From IMG/VR virus record IMGVR_UViG_3300035666_000056, positions 1 through 41,104 of that record: 41,104 nt of DNA, one strand, 5' to 3'. Under the pieces are notes generated by a model. That model ran no database searches. It had not been told where the DNA came from and saw nothing but the letters and a program-made list of their open reading frames with translations. Shown here one piece after another: positions 15,189 through 23,205 of this stretch. The DNA is from a virus. Both the position numbers and the translations under genes were made by a program. Numbering within the stretch: position 1 is the stretch's first letter; each line of letters opens with the position of its first letter.

Positions 15189-16015
15189 CCCATAATTACT
15201 TGTGCGTAATTTATTGCTAAATATTTACGAAAATCTAAATCATTGTTTTTGTTGTAATCATCTTTTTCTATAAATTCTTTTAACGAACTATTTAAAACAC
15301 TAACAGGTAAGTTATCAGATATTTTGTTTTTACCAACAGTTATAACTTGCGAGTTGCATAAAATAGATGCAAGAGCCAACTCGTAAGCGTCTTGCTCTTT
15401 ACCTGTTAAAAGAGTGTATTTAGAATAATTAAACACATGGTTTAAGTTTTTTGTGTTTTTTAAATCTAAATTGAAGGTGTTTGCTATTTTATCTGATATT
15501 ACTTTTAAACCATTTAAATCTAAGTTTAGATCGTTATGAAACATACAAACATCAAACATTTTGTTGCAGTTTTCATTTTTGAATATTTGAAAGTTAATTG
15601 AATTTTTAACTATGCTGTTTTTATATATTGCGTCTTTTTCAGTCTCTACTATGACATTCTTAAAGTAATTAATATATGAGTCATGGTGGTATTCTCCTTT
15701 ATGGATTAGAAACTTTGGCACATTTTTATTAATCTTAATGTTTGAAAAGTCAAAGTTTGTGTCTCCTACAAAGAATACATGTGTGGGATTAAATACTTTA
15801 TTTAAAGCAAAATCCATAGATTTAACTGTATCTCGTAAAACTACATTATATTTATTTTTTCTAAGTAGGTTTAAATTATCTGAGAAGGCAAACAATTCAT
15901 ACTCGTAATTTTTATTTAACCATTCAAATGAGTTTATTAATCCGTTTTCAAGGTTGTAAAAGTCGGAGATATCTTTTTTTTGTGTATATATAAATGCTAA
16001 TCTTTTACCTCTCAT
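15176..16015 (-). CDS. Putative degenerate GT-B glycosyltransferase or sugar-modification protein
   Basis: 279 residues opening MRGKRLAFIYTQKKDISDFYNLENGLINSFEWL, with a Rossmann-like alternation (FFVGDTNFDF, PKFLIHKGEY). A C-terminal segment KYTLLTGKEQDAYELALASILCNSQVITVG looks like the GT4 donor-site helix (E..ElAl..I..) in weakened form. It sits in a run with two glycosyltransferases and a methyltransferase, overlapping the methyltransferase gene by 11 bases. The context suggests glycan modification. The sequence evidence alone is weak. Confidence 0.45.
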   Translation of the reverse strand: MRGKRLAFIYTQKKDISDFYNLENGLINSFEWLNKNYEYELFAFSDNLNLLRKNKYNVVLRDTVKSMDFALNKVFNPTHVFFVGDTNFDFSNIKINKNVPKFLIHKGEYHHDSYINYFKNVIVETEKDAIYKNSIVKNSINFQIFKNENCNKMFDVCMFHNDLNLDLNGLKVISDKIANTFNLDLKNTKNLNHVFNYSKYTLLTGKEQDAYELALASILCNSQVITVGKNKISDNLPVSVLNSSLKEFIEKDDYNKNNDLDFRKYLAINYAQVIMGCIE

Positions 16016-16715
16016 TTACAATCTTAGTCCAATAAGTCGTACCGTCACCGTGTGGTAATGTAGGACATGGAAAGTCGCCTATAAATGGAAATCTATCTTG
16101 CATTCTCCTCCATAATGGTTCGTTCTCTGGGTTCATTGTGTAATCTTCCATCCAAAGAAGTTTTTTAAGATTTAAAGTATTATTTTTATGTCTTTCAATT
16201 AACTCTTCCGTTTCCATTTCTCGATCCATTCTATTTTCCCAATTAGGTGTTAGATATATATCATGTATGTGGACTAATGTGCCTTCCTTTAACTGATTTA
16301 CTATATTATCTAAATACCAAGCACAGAACCATTTTTCATGGTGTGCGTCTATAAACATAAAATCTATTATTGAGTAATCAAATTTAACTTGTGTTACATC
16401 TCCTGGAACTACATATACAGATTTAACATTAAATAAATTAGTAATTGCATCTTGTAATACATCATTGAAATCACACATGTAATGTGTGAACTCCTCATTA
16501 TTTTTAAGCAATGCTTTTTGTATTATATGAGAGGATCTTGATTTTCTTTCACATCCTAATTCAAATACATTTTTAAATTTGTTTTCTCTAATGAATGCAT
16601 AAAGCAACATTGAGGAAAGATTGGAGTATTGAGAGTAAGGTAATTTGTACCACACCTCACTTACAAACTCATCGCCATATTTTTCAATTAAGTTTAAAAG
16701 TAAATCCTGCTCCAT
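16005..16715 (-). CDS. Class I SAM-dependent methyltransferase (Methyltransf_24-like)
   Basis: 236 residues. NVFELGCERKSRSSHII at about residues 49-65 is a SAM-binding motif I variant. FMFIDAHHEKWFCAWYLDNIVNQLKEGTLVHIHDIY holds the acidic motif and the HDI metal-site pattern typical of the Methyltransf_24 group, found among sugar and small-molecule O-methyltransferases. It lies between the split glycosyltransferase and the putative GT-B gene. Methylation of a virion glycan is inferred. Confidence 0.75.
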   Translation of the reverse strand: MEQDLLLNLIEKYGDEFVSEVWYKLPYSQYSNLSSMLLYAFIRENKFKNVFELGCERKSRSSHIIQKALLKNNEEFTHYMCDFNDVLQDAITNLFNVKSVYVVPGDVTQVKFDYSIIDFMFIDAHHEKWFCAWYLDNIVNQLKEGTLVHIHDIYLTPNWENRMDREMETEELIERHKNNTLNLKKLLWMEDYTMNPENEPLWRRMQDRFPFIGDFPCPTLPHGDGTTYWTKIVNER

Positions 16716-16716
16716 A

Positions 16717-17289
16717 TTAGAAATGATCCATCCACTTTCTTGCTATTATTTCCCATTCAAAATCTTTAGCACCTTCAATTCCTTTTATTTTTTCAGCTTC
16801 ATATCTTTTTTTATCTTTCCAAAGTTTAAATAAAGCATCAAGCCATTTTTTTTGATTTTCTGGCAAGGACATAAATGATGGTTTATTTGTATCAACATCT
16901 ATTTTAACCCCAGCATAAACAGTATCCTGTAATCCTGCGTAATTTACAGTTACAGGGACACATCCTAGTTTTAATGAGTCTAATGCAGAAATACAATTAG
17001 TCTCCCCAAAATCTGTAGGGTAAGCCCAAATGTCAGCATTTGCTGTGGCTTTATCTAACTCTTCTTTTGAAACTCTACCGTGCTCTGTAATACCGTCTTG
17101 TTTCATAAGTTCCAGCATTTCATTTTTCCATTTCAACATATCTGGGTTATTAGAGTGGAATTTGTCAAATAACACCCACCCATAATATATATCTAATGTG
17201 GCATCTGGTATCTCTTTTTTTATATCCGACCACATTTTTAATAAGTATATTAAACCTCTGTCATAGGATGATTTATATATTAATTTCAT
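16717..17289 (-). CDS. Glycosyltransferase GT4, C-terminal (donor-binding) half
   Basis: 190 residues. It opens MKLIYKSSYDRGLIYLLKMWSDI, then has IYYGWVLFD, HGRVSKEELDKATANADIWAYPTDFGETNCISALDSLKLGCVPV and NYAGLQDTV. This is the second Rossmann domain of a GT-B enzyme, with the E..C...LDS...G donor-sugar site. It lacks an N-terminal acceptor domain, but one is found at the end of the preceding gene (17286-19103). The two frames overlap by ATGA exactly where intact enzymes have the SNGI...SSYDRG linker. It most likely works as a two-chain enzyme. Confidence 0.8.
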   Translation of the reverse strand: MKLIYKSSYDRGLIYLLKMWSDIKKEIPDATLDIYYGWVLFDKFHSNNPDMLKWKNEMLELMKQDGITEHGRVSKEELDKATANADIWAYPTDFGETNCISALDSLKLGCVPVTVNYAGLQDTVYAGVKIDVDTNKPSFMSLPENQKKWLDALFKLWKDKKRYEAEKIKGIEGAKDFEWEIIARKWMDHF

Positions 17290-19103
17290 AAGGTAATTCC
17301 GTTAGAAATAATAACTCTCTTTTTAACATCAAGCTGTGGTATTTGTTCAGAATGCCATTTGCTTTTAAAGAAAACTTTGTCAATTTTTTTCATTCTATCT
17401 TCTGTCCATTCACTTGGGTTACAAATGTCATGTAAGTCTACAAATAATTTTCTAGTTTTAATATTTGCATCAGCAAAGTGTGGTGTTCTCCACATAATAA
17501 ATACATTAAATAAATCGTTCCAATTTACTTGCCAGTATTTAATATATGCTACACCATTTATAACTACATTCTCTGGAGTGTCGCAATATACAGTGACATG
17601 GTATCCTATTTTTGCCCACTGCTCACTTAAATAAATAACAGCAGACTCACTGCCTCCAATACCACTTTTAAGGTTGTTACCATTCCATTTTTCAAAATGA
17701 GGTTGATAAAAAGATGCAAAGTAAACAATAGATTTGTCATCATGCTTTCTACCTGGTAAGAATGAAATAATTTTTTTAACAAACTCTTCATGTTCTATTT
17801 CCTGTGGACACATGTGTATGTACTGAATTAAATCTCTATATCTATTATTTTTTATCAAATATGTCGCCATATTTAAATATCCTTGTGCGATTGTCTCTTT
17901 TTCTTTTTGTTGGATTGTATCGTCTAATAAACTATCCTTTTTGTATTTTTGTCTTTTTCTAGCATACTCAATACATTGATCCAATTTGCCAGTTTTGTAA
18001 GCCTCTTCCCACTTAAGGGTGTAATAGAGATAATCTAAATTTGCAGGACTTTCAATTAAAGCTGTAGCATCTTTAGGTTTCATTTGTTCGTATATATTTA
18101 TAAAATGTTTAAAATATTCAAATTTGTTTAAATATAAATAACACTCTGCAATTCTAAGTATTAAATCTTGGTTTATAGGGTTGTGCTTATAAGATAGTAA
18201 ATAATTAGATAAAGCGCCTAGTATATTGTTTGATCTGAAATAAATGACTCCTATATACCAATATGCAGTGCCAATCTCTTCATCCCATCCAGACATAGGA
18301 ATATATTTATTTAAATAGTGTAATGCTTTATCAAAGTAATCTGGTCCTAAATCATAATAAGTCTTACCTAAATAAAGCAATGTTCTTGGATCTTTTTCCT
18401 CTTCTTCTTTTGCCTGTAATTCTAATAGTTTAATGTTTCTTTGGATTGCAGTATTAGACTGAGCATTTTTCATAGTATGCACCCATGCTAAATGTAAGCC
18501 TTCCTCTGGTTTGTATGGTTTATAAATGCTATTGTATCCTCCAGATGGTATTAGTACTTCATGCACATTCATTTTCCAAGTAAAATCATTTTTTTTAACA
18601 AATCGTTCTCTTAAATGCTTAAGTATTATTTTGTCTATACCATTTTCATTAAATTCTACCTGGTATAAATATGTGCAGAATATTGAATTTACATTTCTAT
18701 TGTGCGCGTCTTTTAATAACTCTTTAATTTCATTTCCACCAAATAAAATGTCATCTGTATCAGCCCAGGAAACATAATCGTAATCGTCTGGTACTATATC
18801 AAATACTACATTCCTTGCTTTGTTAAACCTAGCAAACTCCCACTTTTCTCCATCAAATTTGTGATATATCTCTGGGTGTGTTTCTGGGTTTGTGGAAATA
18901 CTTACACCATTAAATTCTTTAACTAATTCGTGAATTTTAGAATGCTCCCCACTTGTGCCTGTGACTGCTACATATAGCCCATCAAAATAAGGCATAAATG
19001 ATGTAAGTGACTGTTTGAAATTATCGTAATCGCTGTCGTCTTTTACTATGTAAGTTAATGCAACTCTTACCTTTTGCTCTACCAACTCCGCCTGCTCGTT
19101 CAT
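17286..19103 (-). CDS. Modular glycosyltransferase: GT2 + TPR + GT4 N-terminal half
   Basis: 605 residues. Residues 10-230 are a GT-A/GT2 domain (ALTYIVKDDSDYDNFKQSL opening; DxD at 114-118 in WADTDD; WKMNVHEVL later). Residues about 235-400 look like TPR helices (DPRTLLYLGKTYYDLG; GTAYWYIGVIYFRSNN). Residues about 455-605 are the first Rossmann domain of a GT4 enzyme, with GIGGSESAVIYLSEQW and VYCDTPENV, ending KKRVIISNGITL. The chain stops exactly where the donor domain should begin, and that domain is supplied by the next gene through an ATGA overlap. The likely substrate is a virion protein such as capsid or fibre. There is no SD before the ATG. Confidence 0.8.
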   Translation of the reverse strand: MNEQAELVEQKVRVALTYIVKDDSDYDNFKQSLTSFMPYFDGLYVAVTGTSGEHSKIHELVKEFNGVSISTNPETHPEIYHKFDGEKWEFARFNKARNVVFDIVPDDYDYVSWADTDDILFGGNEIKELLKDAHNRNVNSIFCTYLYQVEFNENGIDKIILKHLRERFVKKNDFTWKMNVHEVLIPSGGYNSIYKPYKPEEGLHLAWVHTMKNAQSNTAIQRNIKLLELQAKEEEEKDPRTLLYLGKTYYDLGPDYFDKALHYLNKYIPMSGWDEEIGTAYWYIGVIYFRSNNILGALSNYLLSYKHNPINQDLILRIAECYLYLNKFEYFKHFINIYEQMKPKDATALIESPANLDYLYYTLKWEEAYKTGKLDQCIEYARKRQKYKKDSLLDDTIQQKEKETIAQGYLNMATYLIKNNRYRDLIQYIHMCPQEIEHEEFVKKIISFLPGRKHDDKSIVYFASFYQPHFEKWNGNNLKSGIGGSESAVIYLSEQWAKIGYHVTVYCDTPENVVINGVAYIKYWQVNWNDLFNVFIMWRTPHFADANIKTRKLFVDLHDICNPSEWTEDRMKKIDKVFFKSKWHSEQIPQLDVKKRVIISNGITL

Positions 19104-19125
19104 TGGTATATATTGTATCAGATAA

Positions 19126-19521
19126 TTATATTTTATCTGGCACTTTTATTATAGGTATTCTTTTAGCGATTTCTTTTGTGAATTTTCTATCCCACTTTTG
19201 ATCTGGATAAACTGCTCGTATCATGCTATGAAATGTCATCGGAACTTCGAGTTGTCTTTGCCAAATATCCGTGCCATTTTCTTTAATAATGCCGTTATTG
19301 TTTTTTAACTCTCTTCTCAACTCTGCTATGCTTTTTTGAAATGCGTCATATTGCTCTGGGTATTCGTTATACCAAAGAGTAAATAACTCCCATATAATTT
19401 CCCAGTCTTTTTCACCATCAACAAAGTTTGGTCTGCCACGAGCCAATTCAACTATTCTTTCAACTGATTTTAATTTATTTGCTGAAACTGTTACATATCT
19501 TACATCAAATTCGTCATTCAT
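19126..19521 (-). CDS. Hypothetical protein downstream of capsid gene
   Basis: 131 residues, helical, with many Trp, Glu and Arg residues (KDWEIIWELFTLWYNEYPEQYDAFQKSI). Its position directly after the major capsid gene suggests a head-completion or decoration role, but no motif supports it. No SD is seen ahead of the ATG; a 10-bp hairpin lies 7 bases upstream and may affect its expression. Confidence 0.6.
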   Translation of the reverse strand: MNDEFDVRYVTVSANKLKSVERIVELARGRPNFVDGEKDWEIIWELFTLWYNEYPEQYDAFQKSIAELRRELKNNNGIIKENGTDIWQRQLEVPMTFHSMIRAVYPDQKWDRKFTKEIAKRIPIIKVPDKI

Positions 19522-19528
19522 AATGATT

Positions 19529-19552
19529 GGGAGTATTATAAATAATACTCCC
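19529..19552 (-). terminator. Hairpin after the capsid gene
   Basis: GGGAGTATTA (19529-19538) / TAATACTCCC (19543-19552) form a perfect 10-bp stem with a TAAA loop, lying between the capsid stop and the next start. On the minus strand it is followed by AATCATTATG with no U-tract. A partial terminator or mRNA 3'-end stabiliser setting the high capsid-to-downstream ratio is plausible. A second imperfect hairpin, TATACC...GGTATA, lies at about 19559-19586. Confidence 0.6.
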
Positions 19553-19607
19553 TTTCATTATACCCCATTAGAAAACTCAATGGTATAGCAACAGGGATTT
19601 ATGATTA

Positions 19608-20498
19608 CTAGATAAGTCCAGTAATCTTTACAGATGATGGTTCAGCTAATGACTCAACAGTCATTTCTGTTACATACATTCCTTTATCTGCATCCCCAGT
19701 TTTTGCTAATTCAATGTACTGAGGCTCTCTTCCTTCTAAGAATGCTTGTTTAAACATTTCTAGTTTTAGAGCATAAAGTTTTTTATCTGCTACATCTTTG
19801 TGAGGAACGACTTGTACAACTCCTGCTGATGACTCAAATGTACTTACATTTTGATATAGAGTACTTGTGTTATTAGCGAAGTTAGTTACATAAGTTCCAA
19901 AAGATGTAAATCTCCTCTTAAGAGTCATGGTTGTAACAATTGTGTCTGCTACATAACCTTGACCAACTTTCTCCCAAGATCTTTGGATAGCATCTTCAAC
20001 ATGAGCCATTGTAAGTGACAAGTCTGATAATACAGAAGTGTTTGTGGAAATACATCCATCAATTCCTGTAGTACCTCTTGCAACTCCAGATGCTCCAGAT
20101 GCTCGAGTACCATTTAATGTTACCCATTCCATCTTTGCAGATAGTCTTTCTAAAGCTTTTCTCTTTTGAAATGCTAAAGGATCTTCGTTAGTTGCTACTG
20201 TAACTGCTCTTTCAGAACCAGTAACTTGAATTACCTCTGTGATAATAGCGGTAATGTTAGTACTTCTTGTTGGAGCTGTTAAGTCTACAACAGATGCGTC
20301 TGCGCCTTCAATAGCAAATGACACAGTTGTAGGTCTTGCTTGATAGTAAGTAACCCACTCGTGTAGTGTATTTCTAGCAACAGATGTTCCTAAGTTTGCA
20401 GTTAGGTAGTTTCCTTGTAAAGGAGATACATCTTTTAAGATAGACAATAAATCTTCTCTTCTAGATGCATCTTGATATGTACCTAATCCGATCGGCAT
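19608..20498 (-). CDS. Major capsid protein, SU10-like (DUF5309-type) HK97 fold
   Basis: 296 residues. The N terminus, DASRREDLLSILKDVSPLQGNYLTANLGTSVARNTLHEWVTYYQ followed by EGADA, matches the signature of SU10-type major capsid proteins (xRREDLL.ii..isP..t.......heW........EGAda). The C-terminal half carries a typical beta-rich MCP segment (VVQVVPHKDVADKKLYALKLEMF ... VESLAEP). It follows the scaffold gene by 13 bases and has the best late SD (GGAGGTGAATATTT-ATG), as expected for the most abundant virion protein. Confidence 0.85.
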   Translation of the reverse strand: MPIGLGTYQDASRREDLLSILKDVSPLQGNYLTANLGTSVARNTLHEWVTYYQARPTTVSFAIEGADASVVDLTAPTRSTNITAIITEVIQVTGSERAVTVATNEDPLAFQKRKALERLSAKMEWVTLNGTRASGASGVARGTTGIDGCISTNTSVLSDLSLTMAHVEDAIQRSWEKVGQGYVADTIVTTMTLKRRFTSFGTYVTNFANNTSTLYQNVSTFESSAGVVQVVPHKDVADKKLYALKLEMFKQAFLEGREPQYIELAKTGDADKGMYVTEMTVESLAEPSSVKITGLI

Positions 20499-20511
20499 AA
20501 ATATTCACCTC

Positions 20512-21306
20512 CTACTTAATAATTCCCAGTAGTTTAAGTCGTGCGTCAAGAGCTGATTGACTTCCATTTAAAGTTTTATTTCGCAAATCATTTAAATCAA
20601 CAGTTGGCTCTCGTCTGCCATTAGAAGCTGAGACTGGAGCATTGCTTAATATTTGATTTTGCGTTTTCTTACTTTCCATTTCAATTCTTTCGTTTTCTTT
20701 TTTCACAACTGTACTAGGTTTATAAAAACTTAATACTTGGTCGGCAACTTCAGTTAGGGTAATGTTCTTACCTTCGTGATATTTTTGCCTAAGCACTCTG
20801 TCTTTGACAAACTCAAAGAAATGAGGGTCAAATTCTTTGTGCGTTGGGTTAAGGTAAGGGTGCTTCATGTGAGCTTCCTTTGCCTCTACTTCCTCCCTCG
20901 CTTGTTCTGCAAGGCGTCTTGCTTCAAGAGCTGACACTTTTAATGCTTTCAAATCTGCATTCAATTTTTGAATGTCAACTTCTCCATCCTCAGTTACATA
21001 ATCTGACTCTGGATTGATCTGTGCATTTTTATCACTCTTGAATGAGTCATAAACTGAGTTATATGAGGGTTTATTCTCAGTTTTCGTTTCCTTTTCTAAT
21101 GAAACAATTTTTTCATTTAACTCTTTATTTCTTTTTAAGAGTTTTTCAAATTGCTCCTTTGTTCTGCTATTAGAGTCCTCTGGTAAGGCAAACTCTGCTA
21201 CAGACTCCTGTCCTAATTCGTTTAGAGATGGCAAATCTGCTGGGTTAATTTGGACATCACCCTGACTGTTTAAGTCATTTGTGCCGATTGGATTTAATTC
21301 ATCCAT
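20512..21306 (-). CDS. Capsid scaffolding protein
   Basis: 264 residues, acidic N terminus, coiled-coil segment around residues 50-75 (EQFEKLLKRNKELNEKIVSLEKE), a long Ala/Glu/Lys helix at about 120-165 and a basic C terminus. This charge pattern and its place directly upstream of the capsid gene fit a scaffolding protein that would be removed during maturation. The SD AAGAAAGGT lies 8 bases before the ATG. Confidence 0.75.
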   Translation of the reverse strand: MDELNPIGTNDLNSQGDVQINPADLPSLNELGQESVAEFALPEDSNSRTKEQFEKLLKRNKELNEKIVSLEKETKTENKPSYNSVYDSFKSDKNAQINPESDYVTEDGEVDIQKLNADLKALKVSALEARRLAEQAREEVEAKEAHMKHPYLNPTHKEFDPHFFEFVKDRVLRQKYHEGKNITLTEVADQVLSFYKPSTVVKKENERIEMESKKTQNQILSNAPVSASNGRREPTVDLNDLRNKTLNGSQSALDARLKLLGIIK

Positions 21307-21402
21307 ATATACATACCTTTCTTGCTCTATTTGAAATGGCGAGCATCACCAAACAAGATATATAATTCACTTTTAATAAAGATAATTTTATTTGTCAATG
21401 TT

Positions 21403-21411
21403 TGATATAAT
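21403..21411 (+). promoter_or_regulatory. Extended -10 promoter for the lone + strand gene
   Basis: TGATATAAT (TGn plus TATAAT) lies 64 bases ahead of the ATG at 21475, on the strand opposite to all neighbouring late genes. No good -35 is seen at 16-18 bp. The same TGATATAAT occurs at 40388-40396 ahead of another early-type gene. Confidence 0.5.
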
Positions 21412-21430
21412 ATTTTGATTTAACAAAATC

Positions 21431-21462
21431 CGCAGGAGTTTTTCTCTCATCTTTCTCCTGCG
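21431..21462. promoter_or_regulatory. 8-bp GC-rich hairpin in the 5' leader of the lone + strand gene
   Basis: CGCAGGAG (21431-21438) / CTCCTGCG (21455-21462) has a pyrimidine-rich 16-base loop. For the + gene it ends 12 bases before the ATG and holds the only SD-like sequence (CAGGAG) in the leader. For minus-strand transcripts it is followed by GATTTTGTT, so a leftward terminator upstream of the scaffold gene is also possible. Confidence 0.55.
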
Positions 21463-21474
21463 TTAAATAAACTT

Positions 21475-21801
21475 ATGAATAACCAGGAATTTGAAAATAA
21501 CACAGAGCTTCTATATCAGAAAATAAAAGACATATTAAATTTAAAAGGTGTTGAGTATCAAAATAACAAAGATGTATTTTCAAACTTCAAAGATAATGCG
21601 GAAAGACTTGGTTTAAGTAAATATCAAATATGGACAGTGTATTTTAATAAACATGTCGGATCTATAAATAATGCAGTTAAAAATAACCCATATAATCCAA
21701 ATGATATTAATAAAATTGAAAATTTAGAAAGCCGAGTTTTAGATGCTATGGCTTATTTATTTTTATTACACGGAATGATTTATGAAAATAAAGATGAATA
21801 A
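21475..21801 (+). CDS. Nucleotide-modification-associated domain protein (Nmad1/DUF1599-like)
   Basis: 108 residues. The run KGVEYQNNKDVFSNFKDNAERLGLSKYQIWTVYFNKHVGSINNAV followed by NLESRVLDAMAYLFLL has the pattern (DY.n..D.f.NFk..a...gl....v..vy..Kh......R..D..nY..ll) of the DUF1599/Nmad1 family, all-alpha NTP-pyrophosphatase relatives linked to modified-nucleotide metabolism in phages. It is the only gene transcribed rightward inside the 29-kb late arm. It has its own extended -10 element and no ordinary SD. The orientation and separate promoter suggest a late insertion or moron-like gene. Confidence 0.7.
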   Translation: MNNQEFENNTELLYQKIKDILNLKGVEYQNNKDVFSNFKDNAERLGLSKYQIWTVYFNKHVGSINNAVKNNPYNPNDINKIENLESRVLDAMAYLFLLHGMIYENKDE

Positions 21802-21809
21802 GGGAGGCA

Positions 21810-22073
21810 TTACTGCCCCCCTTGATCTCGCTTCCTACGCCTTCTATCGCTAAATGTTCCTTTAGTTTTAGGAACTTTATTATGTCTTAAGAAATGACAA
21901 TTTTGACACAAAGTACGCAAATTATCAAAATCATCAGAACCTCCAGCACTTCTTGGTGTTATATGGTCAATTTCTAAAATAATGTCCGAAGCACGACCGC
22001 CCTTGCCACAAAATTGGCATAGGAACTTATCTCTTTCAAGAATAGCCCTGCGGATCTCCTTCCATTGGACCAC
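21810..22073 (-). CDS. HNH endonuclease
   Basis: 87 residues. Zinc-site pairs C19xxC22 and C56xxC59 frame the catalytic block I35-D36-H37 and N51 in NLRTLCQNCH, the compact HNH fold. The start is GTG at 22073, with an almost full-length SD AGGAGGTGAT 2 bases upstream. HNH proteins beside terminase genes often aid packaging cuts; this one lies between the basic-protein cluster and the scaffold, so it may instead be a free-standing homing-type nuclease. The C terminus is very basic (DRRRRKR). Confidence 0.88.
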   Translation of the reverse strand: MVQWKEIRRAILERDKFLCQFCGKGGRASDIILEIDHITPRSAGGSDDFDNLRTLCQNCHFLRHNKVPKTKGTFSDRRRRKRDQGGQ

Positions 22074-22083
22074 ATATCACCTC

Positions 22084-22311
22084 CTATTTAATTCTATACA
22101 CTGCGTTAAAACTTGGGTTATGAGACTCCAAAGATATTGTCTTAATTTGATAACCATAGTTAGACAACTCACGAGTCAAAGTTTTTGCAAGTTCTAAATA
22201 GTAAGTATAAGGATGATTGTTGCTTATCTTAATCTCATAGAAGTGAATTGCGTATCCACCGAGGTTATCGACCAGTTCGATTACCAGGAAACCTTCAATG
22301 ACATGGCTCAT
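22084..22311 (-). CDS. Small hypothetical protein (alpha/beta)
   Basis: 75 residues, MSHVIEGFLVIELVDNLGGYAIHFYEIKISN, with alternating beta strands and one helix (ELAKTLTRELSNYGYQIKTI). It resembles the following upstream protein (22320-22565) in layout: beta strands, central 'Y...A...L..eGY.I..I', beta end. The two may be paralogues. AGGAGGAAAC lies just before the ATG. Confidence 0.6.
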   Translation of the reverse strand: MSHVIEGFLVIELVDNLGGYAIHFYEIKISNNHPYTYYLELAKTLTRELSNYGYQIKTISLESHNPSFNAVYRIK

Positions 22312-22319
22312 GTTTCCTC

Positions 22320-22565
22320 CTATACATCCTCGTTGTAGTAGATGATATATGAATGAGGGACAAACCTAAATTCTTTAAGTCTAATTTCAGTAATCCTGTA
22401 ACCTTCTCGTATTAAATATGAGCATCTATTAACTGCAATGTCGTAAATATGAAAATAACTTTTGCTATCAGCAATTGTTCTTTCAAACCTAATATTATCG
22501 TCTTTTTTAAGAGTAATATCAACAGTGTAAGAGTACTCGGGTCTTGGCTGTCGGTTGTGATACAT
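22320..22565 (-). CDS. Small hypothetical protein, possible paralogue of the next gene
   Basis: 81 residues from MYHNRQPRPEYSYTVDITLKKDD. The start at 22565 is chosen because AAGGAGAGG lies 3-12 bases upstream; the longer frame would need a TTG start. It has a beta-rich N terminus, then a helix and GYRITEIRLKEFRF. The pattern is shared with the protein encoded at 22084-22311. The function is unknown. Confidence 0.6.
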   Translation of the reverse strand: MYHNRQPRPEYSYTVDITLKKDDNIRFERTIADSKSYFHIYDIAVNRCSYLIREGYRITEIRLKEFRFVPHSYIIYYNEDV

Positions 22566-22630
22566 ATACCTCTCCTTCAATGCATTCCAACACCTAGATT
22601 ATATATTATGATTTTAAATTAAGTTGATTT

Positions 22631-22906
22631 TTAACAATTCCATTTGCGAAGTGCTAATGCTTTTCTTGTAGGTTTACCTTTTTCATCTTTCATAGGTCCA
22701 GGCATACCCCCCATCCGAGCGCAGAAGCTCTTTCGTCTATTGTAGGCTTTAGATCCCTTTTTAAGTTTAGAAGGTGGTGTCGTGACAGCCATGGAAAGTG
22801 TACTCCCTGGATTTTCTTTCCTGTAGGATGCAATACCTTTTCTGTTTAATCCGCCTTTTGGATCTTTACCTTCTTTCCTTTGCCATGCACTTGTTTTATA
22901 TGCCAT
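22631..22906 (-). CDS. DUF6321-like basic phage protein
   Basis: 91 residues, strongly basic. The blocks AWQRKEGKDPKGGLNRKG, SYRKENPGSTLSMAV, KAYNRRKSFCARMGGMPGPM and the terminal ALRKWNC are characteristic of a small phage protein family I recognise as DUF6321. It is often found near portal and internal virion genes, and no function has been established to my knowledge. It overlaps the upstream gene by 1 base. With its basic neighbours it could bind packaged DNA. Confidence 0.75.
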   Translation of the reverse strand: MAYKTSAWQRKEGKDPKGGLNRKGIASYRKENPGSTLSMAVTTPPSKLKKGSKAYNRRKSFCARMGGMPGPMKDEKGKPTRKALALRKWNC

Positions 22907-23205
22907 TATTTTTTCTTGTAAGTTTTCAGCTTATCAAACTCCTTTTTGGAAATAGTAGATTTTGATTTTGGTTTTGATGTCCCCATTCTTTTGGCAAGGG
23001 CTATGTTTTTAACTAAACTATTTTTCATTGATTTTAATTGTTTAATTGTTTTTCTTTTCATGTCGCTACTTTCGTTTTCATCTTTTAATACTAGACTTTG
23101 GTATTCCTTGAGTAAGAATGCTACTTTTTCATTTTTAATTTTAATTAAATCTCGGAATAATCCTTTTCTTTCATATTCCTCTTTTAATTTTTCAAAAAGG
23201 TTCAT
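22906..23205 (-). CDS. Basic helical protein
   Basis: 99 residues, Lys-rich, with a long helix over residues 3-75 (FEKLKEEYERKGLFRDLIKIKNEKV ... KNSLVKNIALAKRMG) and a tail of Lys/Ser ending KTYKKK. The ATG overlaps the stop of the 51-residue basic gene (ATGA). It may be a DNA-condensing or internal head protein; no family is recognised. Confidence 0.6.
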   Translation of the reverse strand: MNLFEKLKEEYERKGLFRDLIKIKNEKVAFLLKEYQSLVLKDENESSDMKRKTIKQLKSMKNSLVKNIALAKRMGTSKPKSKSTISKKEFDKLKTYKKK

